Assembly: GCF_001552255.1 (NCBI RefSeq)
Contig: NZ_BCQV01000004.1
Coordinates: 1-64,000 of the forward strand
Length of the DNA stretch: 64,000 bases
DNA from: Alicyclobacillus shizuokensis NBRC 103103
GTDB taxonomy: Bacteria; Bacillota; Bacilli; Alicyclobacillales; Alicyclobacillaceae
Reading direction: 5' to 3'
Below are positions 16,026 to 24,623 of the stretch, in pieces. The stretch's first letter is position 1; the number at the start of each line of letters is the position of its first letter. The position numbers and the translations under genes are program-made. The notes under the pieces are model-generated. The model did no database searches, was not told where the DNA came from, and saw only the letters and a program-made list of their open reading frames with translations.

Positions 16026-16844
16026 GTGACCAGGCAAGAGGACGGTCTCCCGCAGGGCCATCATGTCGAGTCCGCACCCGCACGGGGGGAGAGGGCACAG
16101 CCCCTGCCGGGGGAAGAGCGGGCTTCCCCGTCGGCTGGGGCTCGCATCTTCCTCGTCGAGGACGACGACAAGTTGGCAGCGCTTATCATGCGTCGGCTCG
16201 CTGGGTACGGATACTGTGTACGGCAGGCGGCCGATTTCAACCGGGTCGCCGATGAGGCCGCCGCGTTTCAGCCCCACCTGGTCATACTCGACGTAAACCT
16301 GCCGCGTTACGACGGCTTTCACTGGTGCCGAGAACTGCGCCGCTTCTCGCGTGTGCCGATTCTGTTCTTGTCGGCGCGCACGGGCGACATGGACAAGGTG
16401 CTGGCGTTGGAGCAGGGGGCGGACGACTACCTGACCAAGCCGTTTCACCCAGATGTGTTGACGGCGAAGGTCAAGGCGTTGCTGCGCCGCGCCTATGGCG
16501 ACTACGCACAGGCGGCCGAGACCCAAGCGGCGCTGGTATGGGGCGGCTTCGTCCTCGACGTGCGCAGGTCCGTCTTGGCCCTCGGCGGCGAGCGGGTGAC
16601 CTTGTCCAACACAGAACGGGAGATTTTACGCTTACTGTTGCAACGCCAGGGCGATATTGTCACGCGGGAGGAACTGTTGGAGGCGGTGTGGGATGAGGCG
16701 GATTTTGTCGAGGACAACACGCTGACCGTCAACATCGCGCGCATTCGGGTCAAGCTGGCCGCCGCTGGGGCGCCGCGGGTGTTGGAGACGGTACGCGGCG
16801 TGGGCTACCGCCTGCGGCCGCTGGCCGAGGGGGTGGCGGAGTGA
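16026..16844 (+). CDS. BceR-like response regulator (OmpR family)
   Basis: 272 residues from GTG 16026, with GGGAGG 7 nt upstream (ATG 16020 is too close to that site). About 38 poorly conserved residues precede the receiver domain (IFLVEDDDKLAALI, phosphoacceptor Asp in VILDVNLPRYDG, then FLSART and DDYLTKPF). A winged-helix DNA-binding domain follows (LSNTEREILRLLLQRQG, NTLTVNIARIRVKL, VRGVGYRL). It overlaps the kinase gene by 4 bp and is followed by a Bce-type ABC transporter. This is the usual sensing and resistance module against cell-wall-active peptides. Its target is probably the operator at 17993. Confidence 0.9.
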   Translation: MTRQEDGLPQGHHVESAPARGERAQPLPGEERASPSAGARIFLVEDDDKLAALIMRRLAGYGYCVRQAADFNRVADEAAAFQPHLVILDVNLPRYDGFHWCRELRRFSRVPILFLSARTGDMDKVLALEQGADDYLTKPFHPDVLTAKVKALLRRAYGDYAQAAETQAALVWGGFVLDVRRSVLALGGERVTLSNTEREILRLLLQRQGDIVTREELLEAVWDEADFVEDNTLTVNIARIRVKLAAAGAPRVLETVRGVGYRLRPLAEGVAE

Positions 16845-18007
16845 GGCTGCGCGACTATGTTCTCGACCTCGGCCGCCTTCTCTCCCTGGCCTGCCTGGGG
16901 CTGGGTCTGTTTGTGTTGGTCGTCGTGCTCTCGCTGCAAAGCCGAGGGCTGGCGGTGCCGTGGGCGGACTTATTGTACGGCTGCCTGCTGGCGGCGCTGG
17001 CCACCGCCGCCGGCGTCCTCTGGGAGGTGTGGGTCCGCATACCTCAGGGGCGTGCGCTCGCGGCGCGGCGAGCGGCCCTCGAACAAGGCGGCGCCCAGCC
17101 GCGGATGCGGCTGGTGGGCACGCGTGAGCAGCGGGCATGGGCCGCCCTCGTCAACGCGGAGTACGCCCACAACCTGCGCGAGCGGTACGAATCCGAGCGG
17201 CAGACCAAGTTCTACGAGGCGTTCGTCACCCGTTTTGCCCACCAGATGAAGACTCCGCTGGCGGTGATGACCCTGTTGTTGGCAGAATTGCGGGAATCGG
17301 TCGCCGCGGGTAACGCAGGCCCCGCAACGGACGCGGGGCAGGGCGGAAAGGCGGGCGGCAACCGGAACGTGAAGGCGGCAGGCGTGGCGCCGCTGCTCGA
17401 CAGCCTGCTTGAGGAGAAGGAACGGTTGGAGGCCAGCCTGGAACAACTCCTTCAGACCGCCCGCGTCACCTCATTCCGTTTCGACGCCCGGCCCGAGCGG
17501 GTGGACGTGGTGCCACTCCTGCGCGAGGTGGTGAACGAGCACAAATCCGCCTGGATACGCCGCCACCTGTATCCACGCATCGATGCCGAAGCGCCCACTG
17601 TGTACGCGTGGACGGATGGCAAATGGCTGCGCTTCATCGCCGAGCAGTTGGTGCGAAACGCGCTCCAATACGGCGTTCCTCCCGGGACGGATGCGGGCTG
17701 TCCCTTCGTTATCCGCGTTCGCCGTCGCGGCGGGGATGTGGTGCTGGCGTTTTGCGATCAGGGCATCGGCATCCCGCAGGCGGACCTGCCGCGCCTCTTC
17801 CAGCCGTTTTTCACCGGTGCCAATGGGCGCCTGCATTCTCGTGCCACCGGGATCGGCCTGTACCTGGTCAAGGAGGTGTGTGAGCGCCTCGGTCACGACA
17901 TCCAGGTGTGTTCCACTGCGGGGCAAGGCACCACCTTCACCCTCACCCTGCACGACTCGACCCACCTGTCCCCTGCCGCGTTATCGGACGACCTTACAAA
18001 ACTGTAA
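16841..18007 (+). CDS. BceS-like sensor histidine kinase
   Basis: 388 residues from GTG 16841, coupled to the regulator gene. Two N-terminal membrane helices (about 13-34 and 44-62) are separated by a very short loop. This is the intramembrane-sensing layout, in which the signal comes from the ABC transporter rather than from an extracellular domain. The H-box is FAHQMKTPLAVM; the ATPase domain has an N-box region (IAEQLVRNALQYG), FCDQGIGIP and ATGIGLYLVKEV. The stop codon lies inside the operator at 17993-18008. Confidence 0.9.
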   Translation: MRLRDYVLDLGRLLSLACLGLGLFVLVVVLSLQSRGLAVPWADLLYGCLLAALATAAGVLWEVWVRIPQGRALAARRAALEQGGAQPRMRLVGTREQRAWAALVNAEYAHNLRERYESERQTKFYEAFVTRFAHQMKTPLAVMTLLLAELRESVAAGNAGPATDAGQGGKAGGNRNVKAAGVAPLLDSLLEEKERLEASLEQLLQTARVTSFRFDARPERVDVVPLLREVVNEHKSAWIRRHLYPRIDAEAPTVYAWTDGKWLRFIAEQLVRNALQYGVPPGTDAGCPFVIRVRRRGGDVVLAFCDQGIGIPQADLPRLFQPFFTGANGRLHSRATGIGLYLVKEVCERLGHDIQVCSTAGQGTTFTLTLHDSTHLSPAALSDDLTKL

Positions 18008-18008
18008 G
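17993..18008 (+). promoter_or_regulatory. BceR-type operator for the ABC genes
   Basis: TTACA-N4-TGTAA with flanking C/G, a perfect inverted repeat. As I recall it, the published motif for Bce-type regulators is TnACA-N4-TGTAA, which fits exactly. A degenerate second copy (CTGTAAG...CTGTTAAGG) follows within 35 bp. The site is 89 bp before the ATPase gene. Confidence 0.65.
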
Positions 18009-18096
18009 TTTGGCGGGAGCGACTGTAAGCTTCCTGTTAAGGTTTGCCCGGGTCCGTTCTGGCACACTGGCGGTAGGATGAAAGGAGGCCGGGGCG

Positions 18097-18855
18097 ATGC
18101 AAGTCCTTGAAATTGTCCATTTGACCAAGGTGTACCAAGGCCGGCGCGGGCAGGTGGCGGTCCGGGCGCTCGACGGCATGGACCTGTCGGTGGCCAGGGG
18201 TGAGTTCGTGAGCATCATGGGGCCCTCAGGCAGCGGCAAGACCACCCTGCTCAACATTCTCGCCGGGCTGGACCGACAAACCGGCGGCGAGTGCTGGATT
18301 GACGGCCGCGAGCTGTCGACCATGAGCAATGAAGAACTGGCGGTGTTCCGACGGCAGAAGCTGGGGTTTGTCTTTCAGGATTTCAACCTGATCGACACCC
18401 TCACTCTGGCGGAAAACGTCGCCCTGCCGCTCGCCCTCGACGGCGCGCGTGGGGCGCGTCTCTACGAACGCGTCGTGTCGGTGATGGCGGACCTCGGCTT
18501 GGACGCCGTCGGCGACAAGTACCCGTACGAGGTGTCCGGCGGCCAGCAGCAGCGGGCTGCGGTCGCTCGCGCCGTCGTGCACGAGCCGGCGCTGCTGTTG
18601 GCGGACGAACCGACCGGCAACCTCGACTCCGCCTCCGCCCAGGCTCTGCTGGAGCTGTTCCGGGCGTTGAACCGGCGGCGGCAGGCCACATTGCTGATGG
18701 TCACGCATGATCCCTTCTCGGCCAGCTACGCGGACCGGGTTGTGTTCATCAAGGACGGGCGAGTACACAGTGAACTGGTGCGCAACGGCGGCCGGGAGGC
18801 GTTCTTTCAGGACATCCTGAGCGGGCTGGCGGTGCTGGAGGGGGCGCGGGCATGA
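18097..18855 (+). CDS. BceA-like ABC transporter ATPase
   Basis: 252 residues from ATG 18097 (AAAGGAGGC upstream). Walker [11 protein letters not shown]-loop [10 protein letters not shown], signature [14 protein letters not shown], Walker [13 protein letters not shown] and H-loop MVTHDP are all intact. It belongs to the MacB/LolD/BceA class. It overlaps the permease gene by 4 bp. With that permease it would free lipid II-cycle intermediates from antimicrobial peptides and signal to the kinase. Confidence 0.92.
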
Positions 18856-20873
18856 GCTGGTTTCGTCTGTTGGTGAAAAACAGCCTGCGCACCATCCCGC
18901 GCTACCTCGGTTTCTTCCTGGCCGGTGCGATGGCTGTAGCGGTTTACATGCTGTTTGCCTGCTTCATCGGCAACCCGAGCGTCATCCACGGCACCATGCC
19001 GGGAGACGCGCGCGGCGTCCTGCGTCTGTGCCAAGGCATTGTCGTCGTCTTCTCTGTGTTCTTTGTCGTCTTCTTCCACGCTGCGCTGCTGCGGTTGCAA
19101 AGCCGTGAGTTTGGCCTGCTGTTGGTGCTTGGCGTGCGCCCGCGCCAACTGGCGCTGCTGGTGTTTGTGGAGAGTCTGTTGCTGGGCGCCGCCGCGCTGG
19201 CGCTAGGCGGCGTACTGGGTCTGTTGTTCCTGCGGCTGTTCCTGATGGCCATCACAGCGGCCCTCGCACTGCCGCCGGTGCCGTTTGCGGTCCCCAGCTC
19301 GGCCTTGCTGAGCACCTTTTTGGGTTTTGGGTTGCTGTTTGCCGCGGACGGGCTTTGGCAGGCGTTGCGCACGGCGCGGCGGATGCCGCGAGCGCTCATC
19401 CTGGGCGGGCGGGTGCACCAGCGGGAGCCGCAGGCGGCGCCGTTCAAGGTGGTGTTGGCCCTTTTGTGTCTGGCCGCCGGCTACACAATGGCCATCCGCT
19501 TCCCCCACGCTGTCATGGTGACGATGGTCCCGGTTCTGGTGTTGGTCATCTTCGGCACGTTGCTGTTGTTCAGCCAGGTGTCCGTATACGTCCTGCGCCG
19601 TCTGCGCCGCCCGGCGATGGGCGGAATCACCTGGCTGACGTCCGCCCGTCTCATCCATCGGATTCGCGATCACGCCCGCATCCTGACGGTGATCACGACC
19701 TTATCGGCCGTGGTCATGACGGCGATGGGTGCCGTGGTGAGTTTTGCCCAGTTGAATGCATCGAATTCAGAACGCCTGGCTCCGTTTGCGGTCCAGGTGA
19801 CCGCGCCGGTGGGCGCGAAGACGTTGTGGCAGAGTGTGGGTGCCTCCGACCTGCGGCAGTCCGGGTTGTCGGTCTCGCAAACCGTGCAGGTGACGGTGCT
19901 CACAGTCGAGGTGAGCGATCCCTCCGGGAGCGGTCAGTCGGTTACAAAGACGGGCGGATCGACTCCAATGACGGGCGCCAGCGGGGACGCCTCAGCGCTG
20001 AAGGCGATGGTCATCTCCGACACGGGCTATCACCGCCTGCGAGAAGCATTGCTCGCCAGCCATCCCAGCCTGGCGCCAACCATCCCCGATTTTTCGCTGG
20101 CCGGCAATCAGGCGGAGTGGGTGGTGCCGTATCCGTACATAGTGCCGCGCATGTTTCAAAGCGGACGTGCTGTGGTGCGGTTGGGCGGGCAGGAGTACGC
20201 GGTGCGCATCCAGGGACAGAGCGACACCCGGGCCTGGAACGAGCAGCAGGAAATCGACCGGGCGCTCATCGTTTCGGACGCGCGCTTCCAGGCGTGGGCG
20301 GCCGCCGCAAACCCGGCGGGGCAGTGGCGGATAGCGGCCGCCACGGCCACGAATTGGCGGAAGAGCACGGATATCCTGCGCCACCTGCGGGCGGGGCTGC
20401 CCGCGGCGGACCGGTGGTGGGTGACGGGAACGGTGGAGATGTACACATCGGGGATGCAGCTGTTCTCGACCAGCTTGTTCGCCGGGTTCTTTGTCAGCGC
20501 CCTGTTCTTCCTGGCCTGCGTCAGCACGCTGTACTTCCGCCTCTCGGCCGGGCGCGAGGAGGATGTGCGCCAACTGCGCGCCCTTTTGCGCATCGGCGTG
20601 CGCAGGCGGGAAGTCGGGCGCCTCATCAGCGTGGAAATGGCCTGCCTGTTCTTTGCCCCCCTGGTGTTGGCGTTGTCGCACACCCTGGTGGCGATGGTGG
20701 AGTTCTCCCGGTTGGTAAGCATGGGATGGTTCAGTTGGCGGGATGTCGCTCTGGTGGCGCTGATATACGTTGCCTTCTGCGCCTTGTTCTTCCTTGTCAC
20801 CCGCTGGGTTTACCTGAACGACGTCTTGCGGCAAGCGGGCTGGCAGGACGAAGCGGCGCCGCCGGCGGCGTGA
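18852..20873 (+). CDS. BceB-like ABC transporter permease (FtsX family)
   Basis: 673 residues from ATG 18852. Ten membrane helices are expected, with the family's large extracellular domain of roughly 220 residues between TM7 and TM8 (about 310-530, polar, Ser/Gly-rich). FtsX-type segments include [20 protein letters not shown] near the N-terminus and [32 protein letters not shown] near the C-terminus. The long extracellular domain is what marks BceB permeases and reads the peptide signal. Length fits the family. Confidence 0.9.
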
Positions 20874-20956
20874 GGCGAAGGTGAGTGGTGGTGCAGCGGC
20901 GCCGCCCTCGGCGCGTTGCGCATCGTGCGTGGCGCGCGGTGAGCGGTCGGGGATAT

Positions 20957-21340
20957 CTATTCGTCCTGTATCGCCTGCTCGTAGCCATCGGCCGACAGCA
21001 GGGAGTCCAACTCTCCCGTATCCGCCAGCTTCACGACGACCATCCAGCCGTCCCCGTAGGGGTCGTGGTTGACCGTTTCCGGGTCGTCGTCCAGGGCGGA
21101 GTTCACCTCGACGATTTCGCCGCTGACCGGGGCAATCAGGTCGGACACGGTCTTCGCCGACTCCACCGTGCCAAAGCTTTGGCCCTGGGTCAGGCGACCG
21201 CCTGGGGATGGAAGGTCGACAAACACGATGTCTCCCAGTTGGTCCTGAGCGAAATCGGTGATGCCGATGCGGGCCAGGTCGCCTTCGACCTTGGCCCAGG
21301 TGTGTTCCGGGTGGTACTTCCTATCGGATGGATTGGCCAT
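20957..21340 (-). CDS. gcvH: Glycine cleavage system H protein
   Basis: 127 residues. The lipoyl-attachment Lys sits in ESAKTVSDLIAPVSG; the rest (HTWAKVEGDLARIGITDFAQDQLGDIVF at the N-terminus, NHDPYGDGWM) is a complete GcvH. It shuttles the aminomethyl group on its lipoyl arm between GcvP, GcvT and the lipoamide dehydrogenase, and can serve as a lipoyl relay in Bacillota. The other gcv genes are not nearby. It follows the thioredoxin-like gene by 48 bp, so both are likely on one transcript, an unusual redox context for gcvH. Confidence 0.95.
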   Translation of the reverse strand: MANPSDRKYHPEHTWAKVEGDLARIGITDFAQDQLGDIVFVDLPSPGGRLTQGQSFGTVESAKTVSDLIAPVSGEIVEVNSALDDDPETVNHDPYGDGWMVVVKLADTGELDSLLSADGYEQAIQDE

Positions 21341-21388
21341 ATTCTCCCTCCTCGTTCTGTCTCCGGGCGGCGCCTCGGTTTCCCGTCC

Positions 21389-21847
21389 TCAGCCTTCGAC
21401 CGGCAGGCCGAGCGCCTCGCGGATTTTTGGTTCGACTTTCTGGAAGCCTTTGTCCCCGGCGGCGCGGAACTTAAGCGTGCCGTCCTCGCCAAACACGAAA
21501 AACGCCGGCACATACTGGTTCTCAAACCGTTCCGCAACCTCCATGCGGTGGTCCAGCCCTACCGGTTGCTGAATATGGTATTCGGCAATGTCTCTGAGGA
21601 CCTTGTCCTTGTCTACGTCTTCCTGCTGCCGCGGCATGTGGATGGCGATGGTCTGCAGGCCTTGGTCTTTGTAGCGGTTGCGGATGGCCACCACGTCGTT
21701 CATTGTCTCGTGGCAGATGTGGCAGGACACAGCGAAAAAGTGGATGAGCGTGACTTTGCCCGGCTCCACGCGAGGCTGGCCATCGCTGTTCAGCCACTCG
21801 GTGGCGCCCTCCAGACTCGGCATCGGCGTTCCTAAACGCATTGGCAT
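21389..21847 (-). CDS. TlpA/ResA-like thioredoxin-fold protein
   Basis: 152 residues from ATG 21847 (GGAGG with a 10-nt gap). The thioredoxin fold has an active-site CHIC (IHFFAVSCHICHETM), the cis-Pro region VPAFFVFGEDG and a typical AhpC/TSA-like helix after the active site. No signal peptide is seen with this start; a longer reading frame upstream (to 21937) does not add a convincing one. It may be a cytoplasmic reductase or an unusual peroxiredoxin-related protein. It lies between a PerR-controlled peroxiredoxin and gcvH, so a role in thiol redox balance is likely. Confidence 0.8.
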   Translation of the reverse strand: MPMRLGTPMPSLEGATEWLNSDGQPRVEPGKVTLIHFFAVSCHICHETMNDVVAIRNRYKDQGLQTIAIHMPRQQEDVDKDKVLRDIAEYHIQQPVGLDHRMEVAERFENQYVPAFFVFGEDGTLKFRAAGDKGFQKVEPKIREALGLPVEG

Positions 21848-21951
21848 GCGGATAAAACCTCCTTGGACAGGGATGCAGTGTTCACGTTGCCCATACACGC
21901 ATCCGCGTATGTATAGGGCGCGGGAAACACTCTTCATGATTTATGGTGAAC

Positions 21952-21976
21952 GGCGCCCGGGCAGAACCCGGACGCC
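21952..21976 (-). terminator. Hairpin after the peroxiredoxin gene
   Basis: A 10-bp stem with one G-U pair (21952-21961 with 21967-21976) and 5-nt loop. No T tract. Confidence 0.35.
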
Positions 21977-22075
21977 GGAATGGGCAAACCAGCCGCCAGC
22001 GGCGTTGCCGTTTCTGCGGCCGCCAGCGTCCGGTCCCCATCGCGCCGCAGGCGCAACCGCCGGGTGAGGCAAGCC

Positions 22076-22615
22076 TCAAACCTCCAGCAGCTTGTCGCCA
22101 GGCTTCCAGTTGGCCGGGCAGAGTCCGCCTGCCTGGAGAGCTTCCAGCACACGCAGGGTCTCGTCCACGCTGCGCCCGATGTTCATGTCGTGCACCACCT
22201 GGTAGCGCAGGATGCCTTCTGGATCTATGATGAACAGTCCGCGCAACGCCTGGCCTTCCGATTCCACCAGTACATCATACTTGCGCGCGACTTCTTTCGT
22301 GAAGTCAGCCGCCAGTGGGTAGTCGAGACTGCCCAGCCCGTTTTTGTCCCGCGGCGTCTCAATCCAGGCCTTGTGGCTGTGCACACTGTCGCAGCTAACC
22401 CCGAGCACCTCCGCGTCCAGGTCCTTGAACTCCTGCAGGCGGTCGTTCATTGCGATGATCTCGGTGGGGCAGACAAAGGTAAAGTCGGCCGGATAGAAGA
22501 ACAGGATCAACCACTTCCCCCGGTAGTCGGACAACTTTACGCGTTCATCCAGGGTCTTCAAGTTCTTTGTCGACAGCATGTCGAAATCGGGAGCCGGATT
22601 TCCTACGAGCGGCAT
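22076..22615 (-). CDS. Typical 2-Cys peroxiredoxin (AhpC/Prx1 type)
   Basis: 179 residues from ATG 22615 (AGGAG, 10-nt gap; the GTG three codons upstream is too close to that site). The peroxidatic Cys is in FYPADFTFVCPTE, the resolving Cys in GGLCPANWKPGD, and the catalytic Arg in ALRGLFIIDPEG. It reduces hydrogen peroxide, organic peroxides or peroxynitrite using thioredoxin or AhpF-like donors. A perfect Per box at 22649-22669 directly upstream, and perR as the next gene, indicate induction by peroxide. Confidence 0.93.
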   Translation of the reverse strand: MPLVGNPAPDFDMLSTKNLKTLDERVKLSDYRGKWLILFFYPADFTFVCPTEIIAMNDRLQEFKDLDAEVLGVSCDSVHSHKAWIETPRDKNGLGSLDYPLAADFTKEVARKYDVLVESEGQALRGLFIIDPEGILRYQVVHDMNIGRSVDETLRVLEALQAGGLCPANWKPGDKLLEV

Positions 22616-22648
22616 TCCAATCACACTCCTAATCCAGTTTTGGTTCTT

Positions 22649-22669
22649 GATTTAGACTAAGTCTAAATC
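22649..22669 (-). promoter_or_regulatory. Per box (PerR operator), perfect 21-bp palindrome
   Basis: GATTTAGACT-A-AGTCTAAATC. The core has the shape of the Bacillus Per/Fur-family box (TTAGAATTATTCTAA type, here TTAGACTAAGTCTAA). A minus-strand TATACT (22684-22679) and TTGTCG (22676-22671) lie beside it, so the operator covers the peroxiredoxin promoter. Confidence 0.8.
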
Positions 22670-22705
22670 GACAACGCGAGTATATCACAGGGTCGAGGTG
22701 GCTGT

Positions 22706-23131
22706 CTAGTCTCGACTCTGTCCGTCCTGTTCTGCGCTCCGGCAGGCGGGGCACAATCCGGTCAAGTGCACGTTCAGGGAATGCACCTTGTAACCCGTCT
22801 CAGCTTCAATCTGCCGCACCAGCTCGACCGGGATGTCGACATCGGCCTCGGCGATGGCGCCGCAGCGCGCGCACACCACGTGCTGATGTTCCTCCATTCT
22901 TCCGTCGTAACGGGTGATTCCGTTGCCAATGTTGAGCTCACGTATCAAACCATGATCCGCCAGGTACCGCAGGGAGTTGTAGATGGTCGCATAGGCATAC
23001 CGCTCGCCGCGCTTGGCCAGGGTATCCATGATGTCGTTCGCGGTGGGGTGTTCCCTGGACTGCCGGATCACCTCCAAAACAGCTCTGCGCGGAGCAGTCA
23101 TGTTGAGCGATTGCACCGAGAATTCCTCCAA
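22706..23131 (-). CDS. perR: PerR, peroxide-sensing Fur-family repressor
   Basis: 141 residues. A winged helix (NMTAPRRAVLEVIRQS, YATIYNSLRYLADHGLIREL) is followed by the metal-binding domain with Asp/His ligands in GNGITRYDGRMEEHQHVVC and the structural zinc cysteines CARC and CPAC. PerR uses Fe/Mn and is inactivated by peroxide-driven histidine oxidation. It lies 90 bp upstream of the peroxiredoxin gene, in the same direction, and has its own promoter (23152-23180). Assignment to PerR rather than Fur or Zur rests on the adjacent Per box and peroxiredoxin. Confidence 0.88.
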   Translation of the reverse strand: MEEFSVQSLNMTAPRRAVLEVIRQSREHPTANDIMDTLAKRGERYAYATIYNSLRYLADHGLIRELNIGNGITRYDGRMEEHQHVVCARCGAIAEADVDIPVELVRQIEAETGYKVHSLNVHLTGLCPACRSAEQDGQSRD

Positions 23132-23151
23132 TAACAGATAGTCATGCTCCC

Positions 23152-23180
23152 ATCGTACACGAGCTTTCCCTCTCGCTCAA
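23152..23180 (-). promoter_or_regulatory. Promoter of perR
   Basis: Minus strand: TTGAGC (23180-23175), 17 bp, TACGAT (23157-23152), 21 bp before the perR start. Confidence 0.55.
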
Positions 23181-23225
23181 GGGAGATACGCTGGCAATGC
23201 GCACCTCCCTGTCGCCGCGGGAGGT

Positions 23226-24392
23226 TCAGGGCCGCGGCTGGCCGGGCGCACAGGCGATGGCCAGGGCCAGATCGGCGGCCGCGTCCTCCCAGCTGACGAG
23301 GCCGCGCCAGCCGGGCTCCTCCATCATTCGGCAGAAGTCGAGCCAGCGCGCCTGCGCCATCGCCTCATACCACCCCTGGCGATCCGCCAGTTCTATGGTC
23401 CTCTCGTAGGCGATGCGTTCGTCCGCATCCGCGCTGGAGACGGGCGCCGCATCCACGGACGTCAACCGCTCCAACGCTCGGTGCGTCGGTTGCGTCGGCA
23501 CCGCATCCAGCACGCGGTCGCATAGTTCGGCCTGAGCTCGGGTGAACTTGGCTTGCACACGCAGGTCGGTCGGGATCCACCCGTTTATCTGCAACCTGCC
23601 TTGCGCCAGGTGCAGCGTCCAGCCGGTCGATTCGGGGATATCCCTGTCCAGGGTGAAGCCGTGATAATATTGCACCACGACTTCCTGTTGGCTTCCGCGG
23701 TCGGCGTGTACCACCTGCGCGAATACGCGTGATTCGCGCCCCTGTTCATCCGGGACCACGTCGCCGGCGGCCGTTGCGGCTTCACCGAACCAGCGGCGCG
23801 CCACTTCGAAGAAGTGGACACCGTGCTCCACGAAGATACCGCCGCTCATCTCGTGCGACCAGAACCAGTGCGAGTCGTCGGGCACGCGGTGGGCCGAGTT
23901 GTACAGAATGGCCTGCCAAGGGCGCCCGAACACGCCCAGTTCCAATAATCGCCGCACGGCCTCCACCAGCGGGTTGAACGGTTGCACCAGATTGACGGCC
24001 AGCGCGAGGCCCCGGCCGTCCGCCAGGCGTCCGTTTTCTGCCAGCGTTTCGACCGAAAGCGCTCCCGGCTTTTCCGCCAGGACGTGTTTGCCCTCTTTGA
24101 GGGCAAGGGCGGTGAGGGAAGCGTGCAGGTGTGGCGGCGTGGTCAGGATGACCGCGTCCAGCCCAGGGGCGGCGACGAGTTGCGTGGCGTCCTCATATTC
24201 CTGCGGCCGCTTGGCGTCCGCGCCGCTGCGCCGGTGCAGGTAGGCCTCGATGACGGTCTGCCGCTTTCGCGGTGTCCGGCCAGCCACAGCCGTGAGTTCG
24301 AAATTGGGCAGAGGCGCCAGCGCCTGCGCCAAAAACGCCGCAAACGCGCCGGCACCGGCGATGCCCACGCGATATCTGGGGGAGCAACCCAT
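23226..24392 (-). CDS. Gfo/Idh/MocA-family oxidoreductase
   Basis: 388 residues from ATG 24392 (GGAGG, 7-nt gap). A Rossmann domain with VGIAGAGAFAAFL is followed by EGKHVLAEKPGALS, whose EKP Lys is the conserved catalytic residue of the family, and an alpha/beta C-terminal domain with GGIFVEHGVHFFEVARRWFGE. Such enzymes oxidise or reduce sugars, inositols and related compounds with NAD(P). It is unlinked to a pathway: perR lies downstream and a divergent aminopeptidase upstream. It is distinct from the two members at 47520 and 48527. Confidence 0.85.
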   Translation of the reverse strand: MGCSPRYRVGIAGAGAFAAFLAQALAPLPNFELTAVAGRTPRKRQTVIEAYLHRRSGADAKRPQEYEDATQLVAAPGLDAVILTTPPHLHASLTALALKEGKHVLAEKPGALSVETLAENGRLADGRGLALAVNLVQPFNPLVEAVRRLLELGVFGRPWQAILYNSAHRVPDDSHWFWSHEMSGGIFVEHGVHFFEVARRWFGEAATAAGDVVPDEQGRESRVFAQVVHADRGSQQEVVVQYYHGFTLDRDIPESTGWTLHLAQGRLQINGWIPTDLRVQAKFTRAQAELCDRVLDAVPTQPTHRALERLTSVDAAPVSSADADERIAYERTIELADRQGWYEAMAQARWLDFCRMMEEPGWRGLVSWEDAAADLALAIACAPGQPRP

Positions 24393-24623
24393 AGGGCCAC
24401 CTCCTCAACCGCGGTGTCTGTCCGCGGCGTCTAGCGTGTCTATCTGCATTGTAATACAGCCATTCTGTCTCGGCGAATCGGCCGCTCACCTCCTGCCCAG
24501 TTCAGTGGTGAGTCCACGCCCGGCGGGCGGCCGATTGCTGCTTTGCACAGTTCGCGGCGCCAGTGGTAACCTGAATGAGGCGGGAGAAAATACATACATT
24601 CCTAAAGAGGAGATGACCGTGCA

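Noticed and set aside
20885-21835. 316-codon plus-strand frame over gcvH and the thioredoxin-like gene
   Set aside because: Antisense to two genes with intact active-site motifs; no motif of its own.
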